The notes beneath the pieces are model-generated. The model ran no database searches. It worked only from the letters and a program-made list of their open reading frames with translations, and was not told the origin of the DNA. DNA of 54,940 nucleotides from Woeseiaceae bacterium (lineage in GTDB: Bacteria; Pseudomonadota; Gammaproteobacteria; Steroidobacterales; Woeseiaceae): NCBI GenBank assembly GCA_024640365.1, contig JAHEFE010000016.1, positions 1 to 54,940 of the forward strand, read 5' to 3'. Both the position numbers and the translations under genes were made by a program. This document shows, piece by piece, positions 44,643 through 53,572 of the stretch (positions are counted from its first letter, which is position 1; the number at the start of each line of letters is the position of its first letter).

Positions 44643-46112
44643 TCAAAAAATGAGTGGCGCAAGTAGCAGACCAACGGCTGATACAAGAAATATTCCGATC
44701 AGGTTGAGCGCAATACCGGCTCGCACCATCTTTGGGATAGTAAGCAAGCCGGAGCCAAACACAATAGCATTCGGAGGCGTCGCGACCGGCAGCATGAATG
44801 CGCAGCTCGCGGCTAATGTAACCGGCACCGCCAACAGAATCGGATCGTAGCCCGCACCGACGGCAATTGCGGCAACCACCGGCAGAAAAGTGGCGGTGGT
44901 CGCTATGTTACTGGTCAATTCGGTCAGGAATATGATCATCGTTGCCGTGATTAGTACAAGAATGGCTATTGGCATTGCGCCTAGGGATTGCAGGTTGCCA
45001 CCAATCCAGATGGCAAGACCCGTATTGCTGACGGCTCCTGCCAGAGCGAGGCCGCCGCCGAACAGGATCAGGATTCCCCAGGGCAGTTTCGCCACATGCT
45101 CCCAGCGCAACAAGAAGGCGTCATCTCGATCCGCACTTGGCACGAGGAAAAGGGCAATGGCTCCGGTCATCGCAATTCCCGAGTCATCCAGTCCTTCAAG
45201 AAAAGCCAGTTTGCTGAGCAACGGCCGGAAAAGCCAAGCCAGGCAGACGGCCAGAAAAATCCACGCGACCCGTTTTTCAGGAATAGATATAGGCCCCATT
45301 TGTTGTCGCATTGTTGTGAGCAATGCCCGACCTTGCCCCGATGTTTTGAAGTCGACGGGAAATACGACGCGCACGAGCACAAACCACGACAGAGGTAACA
45401 TGACGGCGCTGAGTGGAACGCCTACCAGCATCCAGCGAGAGAAATCGATTACGACGTTGTAGTTATCTTGCATAAAAGCCGCGAGCATTGCGTTTGGTGC
45501 GGTGCCCACCAGCGTTGCCATACCACCGATTGTGGCCCCATAAGCTACGCCCAACAGCAGTGAGTATTGGAAGTTTTGCTTGTTACGCTCATCAAGGCCT
45601 TCGACGGAGTCGTGTATTACTTTGATCACGGATACGGCGATGGGCAGTAGCATCATTGTTGTCGATGTGTTCATGACCCACATGCTAATGATGGCGCTGG
45701 CGAGCATAAAACCTCCCACCAGTGAGCGACCGTTTCCACCAGAATGCTGTAATACAGTAAGAGCGATACGCTTGTGCAGGTTCCAGCGCTGCATGGCAAG
45801 CGCAATAATAAATCCGCCAACGAACAGGTAAATGACCTTGTTGGCGTAAGGTGCTGCGGTCGCCTGGATAGTGGCAATCCCGAGCAGCGGAAAACTGGCT
45901 AGTGGCAGGAAGGCAGTGACGGCAATAGGTACCGCCTCTGTCGCCCACCAGATTGCCATCCATAACCCCATAGCCGCCGTTCGCCATGCGGCTACCGATG
46001 ACAGTGATTCAGGAGGTCCAATCAGCAGCATAGCCAAGGCGACTGTTGGTCCAAGAATAAGCCCAATTTTTTGATGGGTGCTGCGGTCGTTACCGTCGGT
46101 CGAATTATGCAA
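44643..46112 (-). CDS. DASS/SLC13-family sodium-coupled dicarboxylate transporter
   Basis: A 489-residue membrane protein with about 11-12 helices. Both SNT-type substrate/sodium motifs are recognisable: MNTSTTMMLLPIA (about 148-160) and LTSNIATTATFLPV (about 400-413), the second followed by the family's VAIAVGAGYDPILLAVPVTLAAS and LPVATPPNAIVFGSG. It probably imports succinate or related C4/C5 dicarboxylates with Na+. Start chosen at the ATG at 46112; no strong ribosome-binding site is obvious. Confidence 0.92.
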   Translation of the reverse strand: MHNSTDGNDRSTHQKIGLILGPTVALAMLLIGPPESLSSVAAWRTAAMGLWMAIWWATEAVPIAVTAFLPLASFPLLGIATIQATAAPYANKVIYLFVGGFIIALAMQRWNLHKRIALTVLQHSGGNGRSLVGGFMLASAIISMWVMNTSTTMMLLPIAVSVIKVIHDSVEGLDERNKQNFQYSLLLGVAYGATIGGMATLVGTAPNAMLAAFMQDNYNVVIDFSRWMLVGVPLSAVMLPLSWFVLVRVVFPVDFKTSGQGRALLTTMRQQMGPISIPEKRVAWIFLAVCLAWLFRPLLSKLAFLEGLDDSGIAMTGAIALFLVPSADRDDAFLLRWEHVAKLPWGILILFGGGLALAGAVSNTGLAIWIGGNLQSLGAMPIAILVLITATMIIFLTELTSNIATTATFLPVVAAIAVGAGYDPILLAVPVTLAASCAFMLPVATPPNAIVFGSGLLTIPKMVRAGIALNLIGIFLVSAVGLLLAPLIF

Positions 46113-46259
46113 TTGTCTTTTCCCTTGCCAGCTTAAATACAGGGTACATTATTTGCCGCCCACGCTCGTCAGGGTCGGCTATTTATTGTGCCAGCTCAAA
46201 TTCACGGATTTCGGTCACTCCGGCCTTTTTTCCATATGTTGTATTTTATTAGCCTTGTT

Positions 46260-46508
46260 ATACAAGATATAGTAGGATTCACTCCGTACCGAGATGGTAC
46301 GCACGGAGAAGAGGTGTTTTTGTAACGGGGGATTGTTTGCCAGTAGCAAAGGATGCTTTGTCTGGTGTACGAGTGACGCGATACTTCTCGTCACGGTTGT
46401 TAAATTCACTATCTGCGTTTTGAAATTTAACGCACGGCACCAGTGACAAATAGTTCTGTTGCACACCTTATTGCTTGAAATGCCGCTCATTATGAGCGGC
46501 ATTTTTTT
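46260..46508 (+). ncRNA. Candidate intergenic small RNA
   Basis: The 425-bp gap between two minus-strand genes (46113-46537) contains a terminator whose T run only suits rightward transcription, yet no rightward gene precedes it. Upstream are a TATACA box (46259-46264) and an RNA-like hairpin, GTACC/GGTAC with outer CTCC/GGAG arms, at 46282-46308. Together they outline a possible transcript of about 240 nt. The -35 element is poor and there is no family match, so this is speculative. Confidence 0.25.
46479..46508 (+). terminator. Rho-independent terminator
   Basis: AATGCCGCTCA and TGAGCGGCATT form an 11-bp stem with a TTA loop, followed by a run of T residues on the plus strand. On the minus strand only three T residues follow, so it is at best a weak terminator for the glycosyltransferase gene that ends at 46538. 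Confidence 0.88.
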
Positions 46509-46537
46509 ATCTGTCGCATGTGAATTTCGAGCGATCT

Positions 46538-47647
46538 TTACAGCAGGCGTTGTAAATGTCCAAGCGTCTGTTCAATAGATTGGTTCACGTTGAAATGGCT
46601 GTTAATACGATCGCGTGCATTGTCCCCCATAGTCACTCGTTTGCCCGGGTTTTGCGCCAGAAACTCGATGGCCTCACTGATATCGTCTGGGTTGCCCGGC
46701 CTGATAATTATCCCCGATTTTTCATGTTCAATCAGTTCCGCACTGCCACCCGTGTCAGTGACAATCGGCGCGACACCGTAAACCATCGACTCGATGACGG
46801 TCTTTGGCAGGCCTTCCCGCTTTAACGACGGCAGTACAGATGCCTGGCAGGCTGCTATGAGCGATGGCGCATCCTGCCGATAACCCGCGCAGTGAATGCG
46901 CTCGCCCATGGGGCTCAGCTCAATGGCATGTTGTAGCGCAGGATCATCCATGCCTCCGCCGATGAGTAAGAAATGCAGGTTAGGGATTTTGGATAGCCGA
47001 TGACTGGCTTCAAGCAGAATCGGTAGACCTTTGCGGGGCCTGTTATTGGCCACGCAGGCAACGACGAATGCATCTGGTGGTATGCCAAATTCACCGAGGT
47101 CCGCCGGCTTGTCCTGATACCAAGTAAGATCATGACCTTTATAAACTGTAACGACACGTTCGGGATGGGGGTGTTGCGCCTGCAAGTCGATGCGCACCGC
47201 ATCGGCGACGCAAATCACTAACGAAACACCTGGATTCAGGTGAGTCAAATAGCAGGTTGGATCCCATCGATAAATGTTTCCGGTTTGACCCCGATAGGTA
47301 ATCACTTTTACGGGCAAACCCGCCGCCGCGAAGTTGGCGTTTGTTATGGCTTTGTTGTTAAACGCATAAAGAAAATCATAGTTCCCCGACTGCAATTCAC
47401 TGCGAATGAAACGAATGGCCGACAATGAAAACTTCTTACGGGGCGCGAAATCAATTATGCGAACCTCCGCGTTTTTCATTTGCGCCGCGTAGACCGAATC
47501 ACCTTCGGTCATCACTGTAACTTCAACGCCCTTTTTGACTAGCCCGATAAACATTTCGGCCTCAGGGCGCACGCTGTTGAGCGAGTCGTCGTGCGACGAT
47601 ATACAGAGTAATCGAATCTTACTTTTGCGGTCGTGCTTCGCCGTCAT
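46538..47647 (-). CDS. Family-4 glycosyltransferase
   Basis: A 369-residue GT-B enzyme. The C-terminal Rossmann domain has VACVANNRPRKGLPILLEA, LLIGGGMDD, and the retaining-GT4 signature LPSLKREGLPKTVIESMVYGVAPIVTDTGGSAELI (about 275-310) with the E-x7-E pattern. The N-terminal domain begins RLLCISSHDDSLNSVRPEAEMF. It likely adds a sugar to an envelope polysaccharide or lipid. Its ATG overlaps the stop of the FkbM-type methyltransferase gene by 4 bp. Donor and acceptor are unknown. Confidence 0.9.
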   Translation of the reverse strand: MTAKHDRKSKIRLLCISSHDDSLNSVRPEAEMFIGLVKKGVEVTVMTEGDSVYAAQMKNAEVRIIDFAPRKKFSLSAIRFIRSELQSGNYDFLYAFNNKAITNANFAAAGLPVKVITYRGQTGNIYRWDPTCYLTHLNPGVSLVICVADAVRIDLQAQHPHPERVVTVYKGHDLTWYQDKPADLGEFGIPPDAFVVACVANNRPRKGLPILLEASHRLSKIPNLHFLLIGGGMDDPALQHAIELSPMGERIHCAGYRQDAPSLIAACQASVLPSLKREGLPKTVIESMVYGVAPIVTDTGGSAELIEHEKSGIIIRPGNPDDISEAIEFLAQNPGKRVTMGDNARDRINSHFNVNQSIEQTLGHLQRLL

Positions 47648-48444
47648 GAGCGATTCCAGAAAAGGTCTATGTGTTTGTCGCTAGACTTTAATTCATCAAC
47701 ACTCGCTTCTTGCAGCCCGCCGCCGCTTAGCACATTAGGCTTGAATCCAAGGTCAGTCATGAAATCAATCAGATCTGCCGGCCGTAACTTTGCTGTTTTC
47801 ATATATGAAGGCGAGTATTCAAGCATTACCAGAGGGCAGCGTTTCAAAACCCCGGTGCCTCCGCGCAATGCCATCAGCTCGAAGCCTTCTATGTCCATCT
47901 TGATAAATCGGGGTGTGCTGTCGCCTAGTTTGTTCGACTCCCAGAAGCCATCCATCGTTAACGTATCGATATCTAACGTTTCACCATCATGTATCGCCAG
48001 CAAGGAGTGCCGACCACGATTTGACTTGCCAAACAAATGCAGTGTCATGCGACCTGCGGAATCCGCAATTGCTGCTTGCACCGCTGTCACATGATCAGCG
48101 GAATTTCGCTTGATGTTTTCCTGTAGTAGCGCGAAGTTTGTCGGGTCGGGTTCGAAGGCGTAAATAGAAACGTCTTTGTTCCCTGCAACGCGGTCCAGTA
48201 TGAGTGAGTACCAGCCTATGTTACCGCCGACATCGAGGACGACATCGCCGTTTTCAAGTTGCAGATGTTCGCGCAAAAAATCGGTCGTTTCCGGTTCGTG
48301 GGCGCCATATTTGTACAGGTGTCGACCTACTACGTCTTCTGTTTTGACCCGCAATGTAAGCCCGTATTTCGGCGTGGTCGCAGTCAGTGTGTCACGGCGC
48401 AGAATGAATCGGTTGATTACGTATTTTATAGACTGAATCGCCAT
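47644..48444 (-). CDS. FkbM-family methyltransferase
   Basis: A 266-residue SAM-dependent enzyme. GDVVLDVGGNIGWYSLIL (about 72-89) is the SAM-binding motif I, YAFEPDPTNFALLQENI motif II, and FIKMDIEGFELMALRGG the characteristic FkbM motif. It typically O-methylates sugars or lipids. It is the first gene of a two-gene minus-strand unit with the GT4 enzyme, suggesting that a transferred sugar is methylated. The OPT transporter gene is divergent, 123 bp away. Confidence 0.9.
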   Translation of the reverse strand: MAIQSIKYVINRFILRRDTLTATTPKYGLTLRVKTEDVVGRHLYKYGAHEPETTDFLREHLQLENGDVVLDVGGNIGWYSLILDRVAGNKDVSIYAFEPDPTNFALLQENIKRNSADHVTAVQAAIADSAGRMTLHLFGKSNRGRHSLLAIHDGETLDIDTLTMDGFWESNKLGDSTPRFIKMDIEGFELMALRGGTGVLKRCPLVMLEYSPSYMKTAKLRPADLIDFMTDLGFKPNVLSGGGLQEASVDELKSSDKHIDLFWNRS

Positions 48445-48567
48445 CTCTTTTTCTGTATGGTTATCACTGTGGATTGTCAGAGCACGCAGTGTAACCTGCC
48501 ATGGTCAGTGACGCACAGGTAGGCGGCGATCAAAAGAATAAGAAGCAAGCATTCAAGGGGATAGATC

Positions 48568-50562
48568 ATGTCAGCTGATAAAGCCAAAGGGGGCTCCAGC
48601 GAGGGGCTTTCGCAGCAAGCCTACGTCGAGCTGCAAGCGGGTGAGGAATATCCGCCCTACGTCAGCGCCGGGACAGCGATGCCTGAGTTCACGCTCAAGG
48701 CAGCGTTATTTGGCATTGTGTTTGGTGTGATCTTTGGCGCAGCCAACGCCTACCTCGGACTGCGGGCCGGTTTGACAATCAGTACATCAATACCGGTAGC
48801 CGTAATGACGGTCGCTGCATTTCGTGCACTGCAGACTTTTGGTGTGCGGGGCTCGATTCTTGAGGCGAATATGTCGCAAACGATCGGTTCAGCGTCAAGC
48901 TCCGTCGCGAGCGGTGTAATTTTTACGCTGCCAGCGCTGTTTTTATGGGGGGTAGCGCCGGGCCTGTTGCAAATGACTCTGCTTGCGATGTGCGGCGGCT
49001 TGCTTGGCATCCTGTTTATGATTCCGCTACGCCGATTTCTGATCAAGGGCGAACACGGCCGCCTGCCGTATCCCGAGGGTACGGCCTGTGCGGAAGTATT
49101 GGTGGCTAATGAGACTGGTGGAAAAAATGCCCGCTATGTTTTCTATGGGCTCGGCATCGGCGCGCTCTTCAAGTTTCTGACATCGTGGATAAGGGTTATT
49201 CCCGATGAGGTCGTGACCAAGCTCCCGTTTGTTAAAAAAGGGCAGCTCGGCATGGATTTGTCGGCGGCCTTGTTCGGCGTTGGGTTCATCCTTGGCCCAC
49301 GCATTGCCATAGTCATGGTTGGCGGCGGGTTGCTTGCCTGGGTCATTATTATTCCGGCGATCGGTTACTGGGGTGACTCTTTGACAGCCCCGGTCTTCCC
49401 TGAAGCGGTGAACCTGATTCACGACATGTCTCCGAGCCAAATCTGGACCCGTTATGTTCGCTATATAGGTGCTGGTGCCGTTGCGACGGCGGGGATCATC
49501 ACTTTAATACGCAGCATTCCAGTGATGGTGGAAAGTTTTCGCGTTGGCAGCGCGCAACTGCGTGGCCGGGTTGTAGGCTCTGACGAAGAGGTATCCGCTG
49601 TTGTCGATCGAACCGATGACGATTTGTCGCTCAAGTTTGTTGGTTACGGACTGCTAACTATCTTCCTGGTGTTGGTCCTTGTGCCGCAGGTATTTGGTGC
49701 TCTTGATGGCTTAGGTATGCGCCTGGCCGCTTCGCTTTGTGTCGTGGTCTTTGCCTTCTTCTTTGTCACCGTGGCATCACGCATTGTAGGCCTCGTTGGT
49801 GTGACCAGTAATCCGACCAGTGGTATGACCATCGCCGCGTTGCTTGCGACTGCGGGCGTATTTCTGGTTATGGGATGGACCGGCATTGAAGGTAAGGCGG
49901 CTGCGCTAACTGTTGGATGTGTGGTTGCGATTGCGGCATCGATAGCGGGAGACACTTCTCAGGATTTGAAGACCGGCTTCTTGCTCGGGGCAACACCGCG
50001 CCATCAGCAAATGGGGGAGCTTATAGGGGTTCTGAGCTCTGCCACATTCGTGTGTTTGTCAGTATTGCTCCTTGCGAAGGCATTCGGCTTCGGTGGGGAG
50101 GAGTTACCAGCACCCCAGGCTACTCTGATGAAACTGGTTATTGAAGGCGTTCTTGATCAGCAGCTTCCCTGGGGCTTTGTCGGGATCGGTGTCGGCATCG
50201 CCTTGGTCTGCGAGTTATTGAAAATTCCGTCGCTGCCCTTTGCGGTCGGCGTTTACCTGCCCGTCTCTACCATGACGCCATTGTTTCTTGGTGGCTTGTT
50301 GCGGCGCTGGTTTGAAAATCGTTCCTCAGGAGGGGAGGCCGCTGATCGGCGCGAAAAGGGCGTGTTGCTGGGGAGTGGTTTTGTCGGCGGAGAAGGCTTG
50401 CTCGGGGTTGGTATTGCGGCGGTTGCATTTGCTACGGGCAGCAAGCCCGAGGGTTTTGGTACCGGCTGGATAGGCGCTCACTGGCTGGTGGAAATAGTAG
50501 GTCTAGTGGCGTTTGGCTTGTTGCTGGCAATGTTTGCCAGGCTTGTGAGCAAGAAAGATTAG
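48568..50562 (+). CDS. OPT-family oligopeptide/metal-chelate transporter
   Basis: A 664-residue membrane protein with about 14-16 hydrophobic helices. The family signature GAANAYLGLRAGLTISTSIPVAVM lies near residue 55, and EANMSQTIGSASSSVASGVIF and LPYPEGTACAEVLVA follow. The GDTSQDLKTGFLLGATPRHQQMGELIG segment near 470 is typical of the bacterial OPT group. It imports oligopeptides or metal chelates by cation symport. AAGGGG stands before the ATG. The two small genes downstream follow closely. Confidence 0.93.
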   Translation: MSADKAKGGSSEGLSQQAYVELQAGEEYPPYVSAGTAMPEFTLKAALFGIVFGVIFGAANAYLGLRAGLTISTSIPVAVMTVAAFRALQTFGVRGSILEANMSQTIGSASSSVASGVIFTLPALFLWGVAPGLLQMTLLAMCGGLLGILFMIPLRRFLIKGEHGRLPYPEGTACAEVLVANETGGKNARYVFYGLGIGALFKFLTSWIRVIPDEVVTKLPFVKKGQLGMDLSAALFGVGFILGPRIAIVMVGGGLLAWVIIIPAIGYWGDSLTAPVFPEAVNLIHDMSPSQIWTRYVRYIGAGAVATAGIITLIRSIPVMVESFRVGSAQLRGRVVGSDEEVSAVVDRTDDDLSLKFVGYGLLTIFLVLVLVPQVFGALDGLGMRLAASLCVVVFAFFFVTVASRIVGLVGVTSNPTSGMTIAALLATAGVFLVMGWTGIEGKAAALTVGCVVAIAASIAGDTSQDLKTGFLLGATPRHQQMGELIGVLSSATFVCLSVLLLAKAFGFGGEELPAPQATLMKLVIEGVLDQQLPWGFVGIGVGIALVCELLKIPSLPFAVGVYLPVSTMTPLFLGGLLRRWFENRSSGGEAADRREKGVLLGSGFVGGEGLLGVGIAAVAFATGSKPEGFGTGWIGAHWLVEIVGLVAFGLLLAMFARLVSKKD

Positions 50563-50586
50563 CCGACGGGATGGTCAGGCGCGGGC

Positions 50587-50901
50587 ATGATTCGTTCAAA
50601 CCTGCATCTCGTGGCGCATTTCCTGGTGCCGGCAGCGATCGCCGCTATTTTTTTCCGCGATCGTTTTTGGCGCGTTTGGTTAGTTCTTTGTCTTACGATG
50701 CTGGTGGACGTCGATCATCTTCTGGCTGATCCGGTGTACGATCCCGGTCGTTGCAGTATTGGCTTTCATCCGCTGCATAGTTACGTGATGATCGTCATAT
50801 ATGGATTGGCAACGCTTATTACTCCGTTGCGACTGGTCGCGATTGGTTTGTTAACTCACATGTTTCTGGACGGTGTTGATTGCATCTGGATGGGCTTATG
50901 A
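50587..50901 (+). CDS. DUF6122-family small membrane protein
   Basis: A 104-residue protein with three to four hydrophobic helices. It reads HLVAHFLVPAAIAAIFFRD, MLVDVDHLLADPVYDPGRCS and IGFHPLHSY, the pattern of the DUF6122 family as I recall it. Conserved His and Asp residues (DVDHLLAD, FHPLHS, HMFLDGVD) resemble metal-dependent membrane hydrolases of the YdjM type. The reaction is not known. It starts 24 bp after the OPT gene and overlaps the next gene by 4 bp. Confidence 0.8.
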   Translation: MIRSNLHLVAHFLVPAAIAAIFFRDRFWRVWLVLCLTMLVDVDHLLADPVYDPGRCSIGFHPLHSYVMIVIYGLATLITPLRLVAIGLLTHMFLDGVDCIWMGL

Positions 50902-51710
50902 ACGAACGTCGAATTTATTCATGGATATTTCTGGGATTCCTGACAGTCGCAACGCTGAGTGGCTGCGCCGCGCGTGCGCCCGCAGTTCCGTACCCGGCTT
51001 TTGTGCAGCTTGACGAGCGGCCCGGTTCTTTTGTGGCGGCGTTCCCGGGACTGCGTCCGCAGATGCTCTCATCGGATGCACGTACTGGCCAGGCCGGTTA
51101 TCGCTTGCAAGTGCCTGCGGGCTGGAACTGGGGTACCGGCGCGGCGCCCGGAATGACTGTGGAAATATTTATCTTGCGCGGCGAGTTACGTCTTGCCGAC
51201 ATATCGTTACAAGCTGGTGGCTACGCATACCTGCCGTCGGGTTCGCTGGGATTTACGATGCACAGCGAGAACGGCGCCGAACTGCTCTACTTTCTTGATG
51301 TGCCTAATCGCGCAGCTGTGATCCGGACGCCACTGATTATCAGTAGCGATTACCTGGAGTGGCGACCCCTTGCTGGGCATTCCGGGATGAGCGTCGGTGA
51401 GCTGCGGATGGATCCCGGTAGCGGTGCACGTACCTGGCTAATGCGGATCGATCCTCACACAGACGTTGCCTGGCAAAAAGCCAGCTATAACGTCGAGGGT
51501 TACCTCATTAGCGGCGATTTTAAGGAAAGTGAGTGTGTTGCCGGAAAACCTGTAGGCGGAGATTATTTGCCCGGAGGCTATTTTCTGCGGCCAGCAGAAA
51601 TGGTGCACGGCAGTGCGGGGCCGGCGACCATCGGCGGCGCAACCTGGCTCATGCGCCGATTGACCGGCGGCGACATTAGCGAAGGACTTTCCTGCGGTAA
51701 AGCGCGCTGA
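50898..51710 (+). CDS. Cupin-domain lipoprotein (DUF4437-like)
   Basis: A 270-residue exported protein: N-terminal helix and a lipobox LSGC with Cys23 (about 8-23), then two cupin-like halves. The first is around TVEIFILRGELRLADISLQAGGYAYLPSGS; the second is around ARTWLMRIDPH and EGYLISGDFKESE to GGYFLRPAEMVHG. Glu and His residues at the expected metal sites are partly kept. The ATG overlaps the preceding stop (ATGA). Probably anchored to the inner or outer membrane; its ligand is unknown. Confidence 0.78.
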   Translation: MNERRIYSWIFLGFLTVATLSGCAARAPAVPYPAFVQLDERPGSFVAAFPGLRPQMLSSDARTGQAGYRLQVPAGWNWGTGAAPGMTVEIFILRGELRLADISLQAGGYAYLPSGSLGFTMHSENGAELLYFLDVPNRAAVIRTPLIISSDYLEWRPLAGHSGMSVGELRMDPGSGARTWLMRIDPHTDVAWQKASYNVEGYLISGDFKESECVAGKPVGGDYLPGGYFLRPAEMVHGSAGPATIGGATWLMRRLTGGDISEGLSCGKAR

Positions 51711-51713
51711 TTG

Positions 51714-52685
51714 TTAGTGCGTATTTGCTACGAAGATAGCACGCTGCGGGGCGGGCCAACCCTCGACCGTAAGGTCCGGGTTGTCAGGATCTAGCGATTC
51801 CTGCAGCGATTCGAAGCTCATCCATTCCGTCGAGCGCTGCTCCTCAGGCGTCGTTTTTGAAACGTCAATACAGCGCACGTTGGTAAAGCCGGTGCGCCGC
51901 AGCCAATTCCCAAGCTCAGTTACCGTTGGCAGAAACCAGACATTTCGCATGCGTGCGTAACGATCTTCCGGAACCCGGCATGCGGCCGCCTCTCCTGGAA
52001 GTACCAGCGTTTCGAGGATTAATTCACCTTCGCTACGCAAGGTTGACTGCAGTTGCTTGAGGTGATCAAACGGTGAGCGCTGGTGGTAGAGCACACCCAT
52101 CGAAAACACACTGTCAAAACCACGGGCGGCGGGAGGTAATTCTTCGAATTGCAGCGGCAGCACGAATACCGGCTCGGCGCCTATGAAATGCCGAAGCGCA
52201 AGGAACTGCATTACGTAGAGCAGCATCGGATCAACGCCGAGCACGAAACTGGCTCCTGCGCCGCGCATACGCCAGGCGTAGTAGCCACTACCACAGCCGA
52301 CATCAAGGACATTGCGACCTTCGAGGCTTGTGATCTTTTCGGAAAGACGCTGCCATTTAAGATCACAGCGCCATTCGGTATCAATTGCAATGCCATGTAT
52401 GTCAAAGGGGCCTTTGCGCCACGGCGACAATCGCAACAAGCTTTCCCGCAATTGCCGCTTACCATTTGGGGTCAAGTCGGTGCCGCCCGTTCGGACGACC
52501 GCGGATGTCAGGTCATAGTCACCGGAGGAATATTCAGGAAGCTGTACAAGCGCTTGCTGCCACGCTTCGAAATCGCCGTGCCCTTCACTCGACAGGCGTT
52601 GACGCAATAGTGGTTCAAGTTGTCCGCGCCAGTTGCCAATTCCGGATTCGTTGAGCGTTTGAAAAAGAGCATCGTAGTCCAGCAT
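51714..52685 (-). CDS. cmoB: tRNA U34 carboxymethyltransferase (CmoB)
   Basis: A 323-residue enzyme of the length of E. coli CmoB. It has an N-terminal helical region with LSPWRKGPFDIHGIAIDTEWRCDLKWQRL, the SAM-fold LDVGCGSGYYAWRM near 130, and the SMGVLYHQRSPFDHLKQL and WMSFESLQESLDP segments typical of CmoB. It transfers the carboxymethyl group of carboxy-SAM to 5-hydroxyuridine at tRNA position 34. Its ATG lies 4 bp after the cmoA stop. Both enzymes of the pathway step are therefore in one operon. Confidence 0.95.
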   Translation of the reverse strand: MLDYDALFQTLNESGIGNWRGQLEPLLRQRLSSEGHGDFEAWQQALVQLPEYSSGDYDLTSAVVRTGGTDLTPNGKRQLRESLLRLSPWRKGPFDIHGIAIDTEWRCDLKWQRLSEKITSLEGRNVLDVGCGSGYYAWRMRGAGASFVLGVDPMLLYVMQFLALRHFIGAEPVFVLPLQFEELPPAARGFDSVFSMGVLYHQRSPFDHLKQLQSTLRSEGELILETLVLPGEAAACRVPEDRYARMRNVWFLPTVTELGNWLRRTGFTNVRCIDVSKTTPEEQRSTEWMSFESLQESLDPDNPDLTVEGWPAPQRAIFVANTH

Positions 52686-52689
52686 AAGT

Positions 52690-53415
52690 TCACTTTATCG
52701 CAATAATTGAAAGGAAGTTGAAATGACGTTGCCACACGCCAACATGATTGAAACCTGCGTCTAGTAAGCGCGATCGGTGCGTCTCCAGGCTTTCCGGGAT
52801 CAATACGTTTTCAAGTGCCGCTCGTTTGCGGCTGACTTCCAGAGCACTGTATTTGTTGCGACGCTTGTGTTCGTGGTGCAGGTCGATCAGTAATTCTGCA
52901 ATAACCGGGTCCTCATCCGATACTTTTTCCGATAAGACTAAGATCCCCCCTGGCAACATGCCGTCGCAGATCTTTTGAATCATGGCTATCCGAGACAGCG
53001 CCGGCAGAAACTGTAATGTGTAATTCATTACGACCATAGAGGCATTTTCGATGGCTGTGTCCATGATGTCGCCGGTAATGGTTTCGACCGGAATCTCTGA
53101 CGCATCGGCCGCTATCAGGTCCCGGCAGCGCTCAACCATGGCCGGCGCATTGTCGATCGCGAAGATGCGGCAGTCGCTATGTCGAGATCCGTGCCGCATA
53201 GCGAGGGTGGCGGCACCGAGTGAGCAGCCCAGGTCATAGCAATTGGAACCGGCGGAAACGTAGCGGGCTGCCAGTGAGCCAATAACATCAAGAGTCTCCA
53301 GATAGCCGGGGATGGAGCGCTTCAGCATGTCGGGGAAGACTTTGGCGACCGCTTCGTTGAATTGAAAAGGCTCGCTCTCCGCGACGCCAGTGGCGTAAAT
53401 CTCGTCCTTGCCCAT
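52690..53415 (-). CDS. cmoA: Carboxy-S-adenosyl-L-methionine synthase (CmoA)
   Basis: About 241 residues, close to E. coli CmoA (247). Motifs are the N-terminal FQFNEAVAKVFPDMLKRSIPGY, YDLGCSLGAATLAM (SAM binding), IFAIDNAPAMVERC and VVMNYTLQFLP, with HHEHKRRNKYSALEVSRKRAALENVLIPE near the end. It makes carboxy-SAM from SAM and prephenate for CmoB. I start at the ATG at 53415 where homology begins; the frame stays open to 53607 but that part overlaps the promoter region of the divergent VanY-like gene. Confidence 0.95.
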   Translation of the reverse strand: MGKDEIYATGVAESEPFQFNEAVAKVFPDMLKRSIPGYLETLDVIGSLAARYVSAGSNCYDLGCSLGAATLAMRHGSRHSDCRIFAIDNAPAMVERCRDLIAADASEIPVETITGDIMDTAIENASMVVMNYTLQFLPALSRIAMIQKICDGMLPGGILVLSEKVSDEDPVIAELLIDLHHEHKRRNKYSALEVSRKRAALENVLIPESLETHRSRLLDAGFNHVGVWQRHFNFLSIIAIK

Positions 53416-53572
53416 CTGTTTCCGAATCCATGAGTGGTTGAACGGAGATTGTATGCTGCCGGACACGTGGCTGCACGGTAGTTTGCCTTTCCCGGTGCGG
53501 ATTCGCGAAAGCATAGCTATATATGCTGCTTGCCGAACTCTGCGAGTGTGGGACAATTCCTCTTGCGCAGAC

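Noticed and set aside
44890..45462. A 190-residue open frame on the plus strand
   Set aside because: Antisense to the DASS transporter gene; rich in Arg, Pro and Ser as expected of a shadow frame, with no motif.
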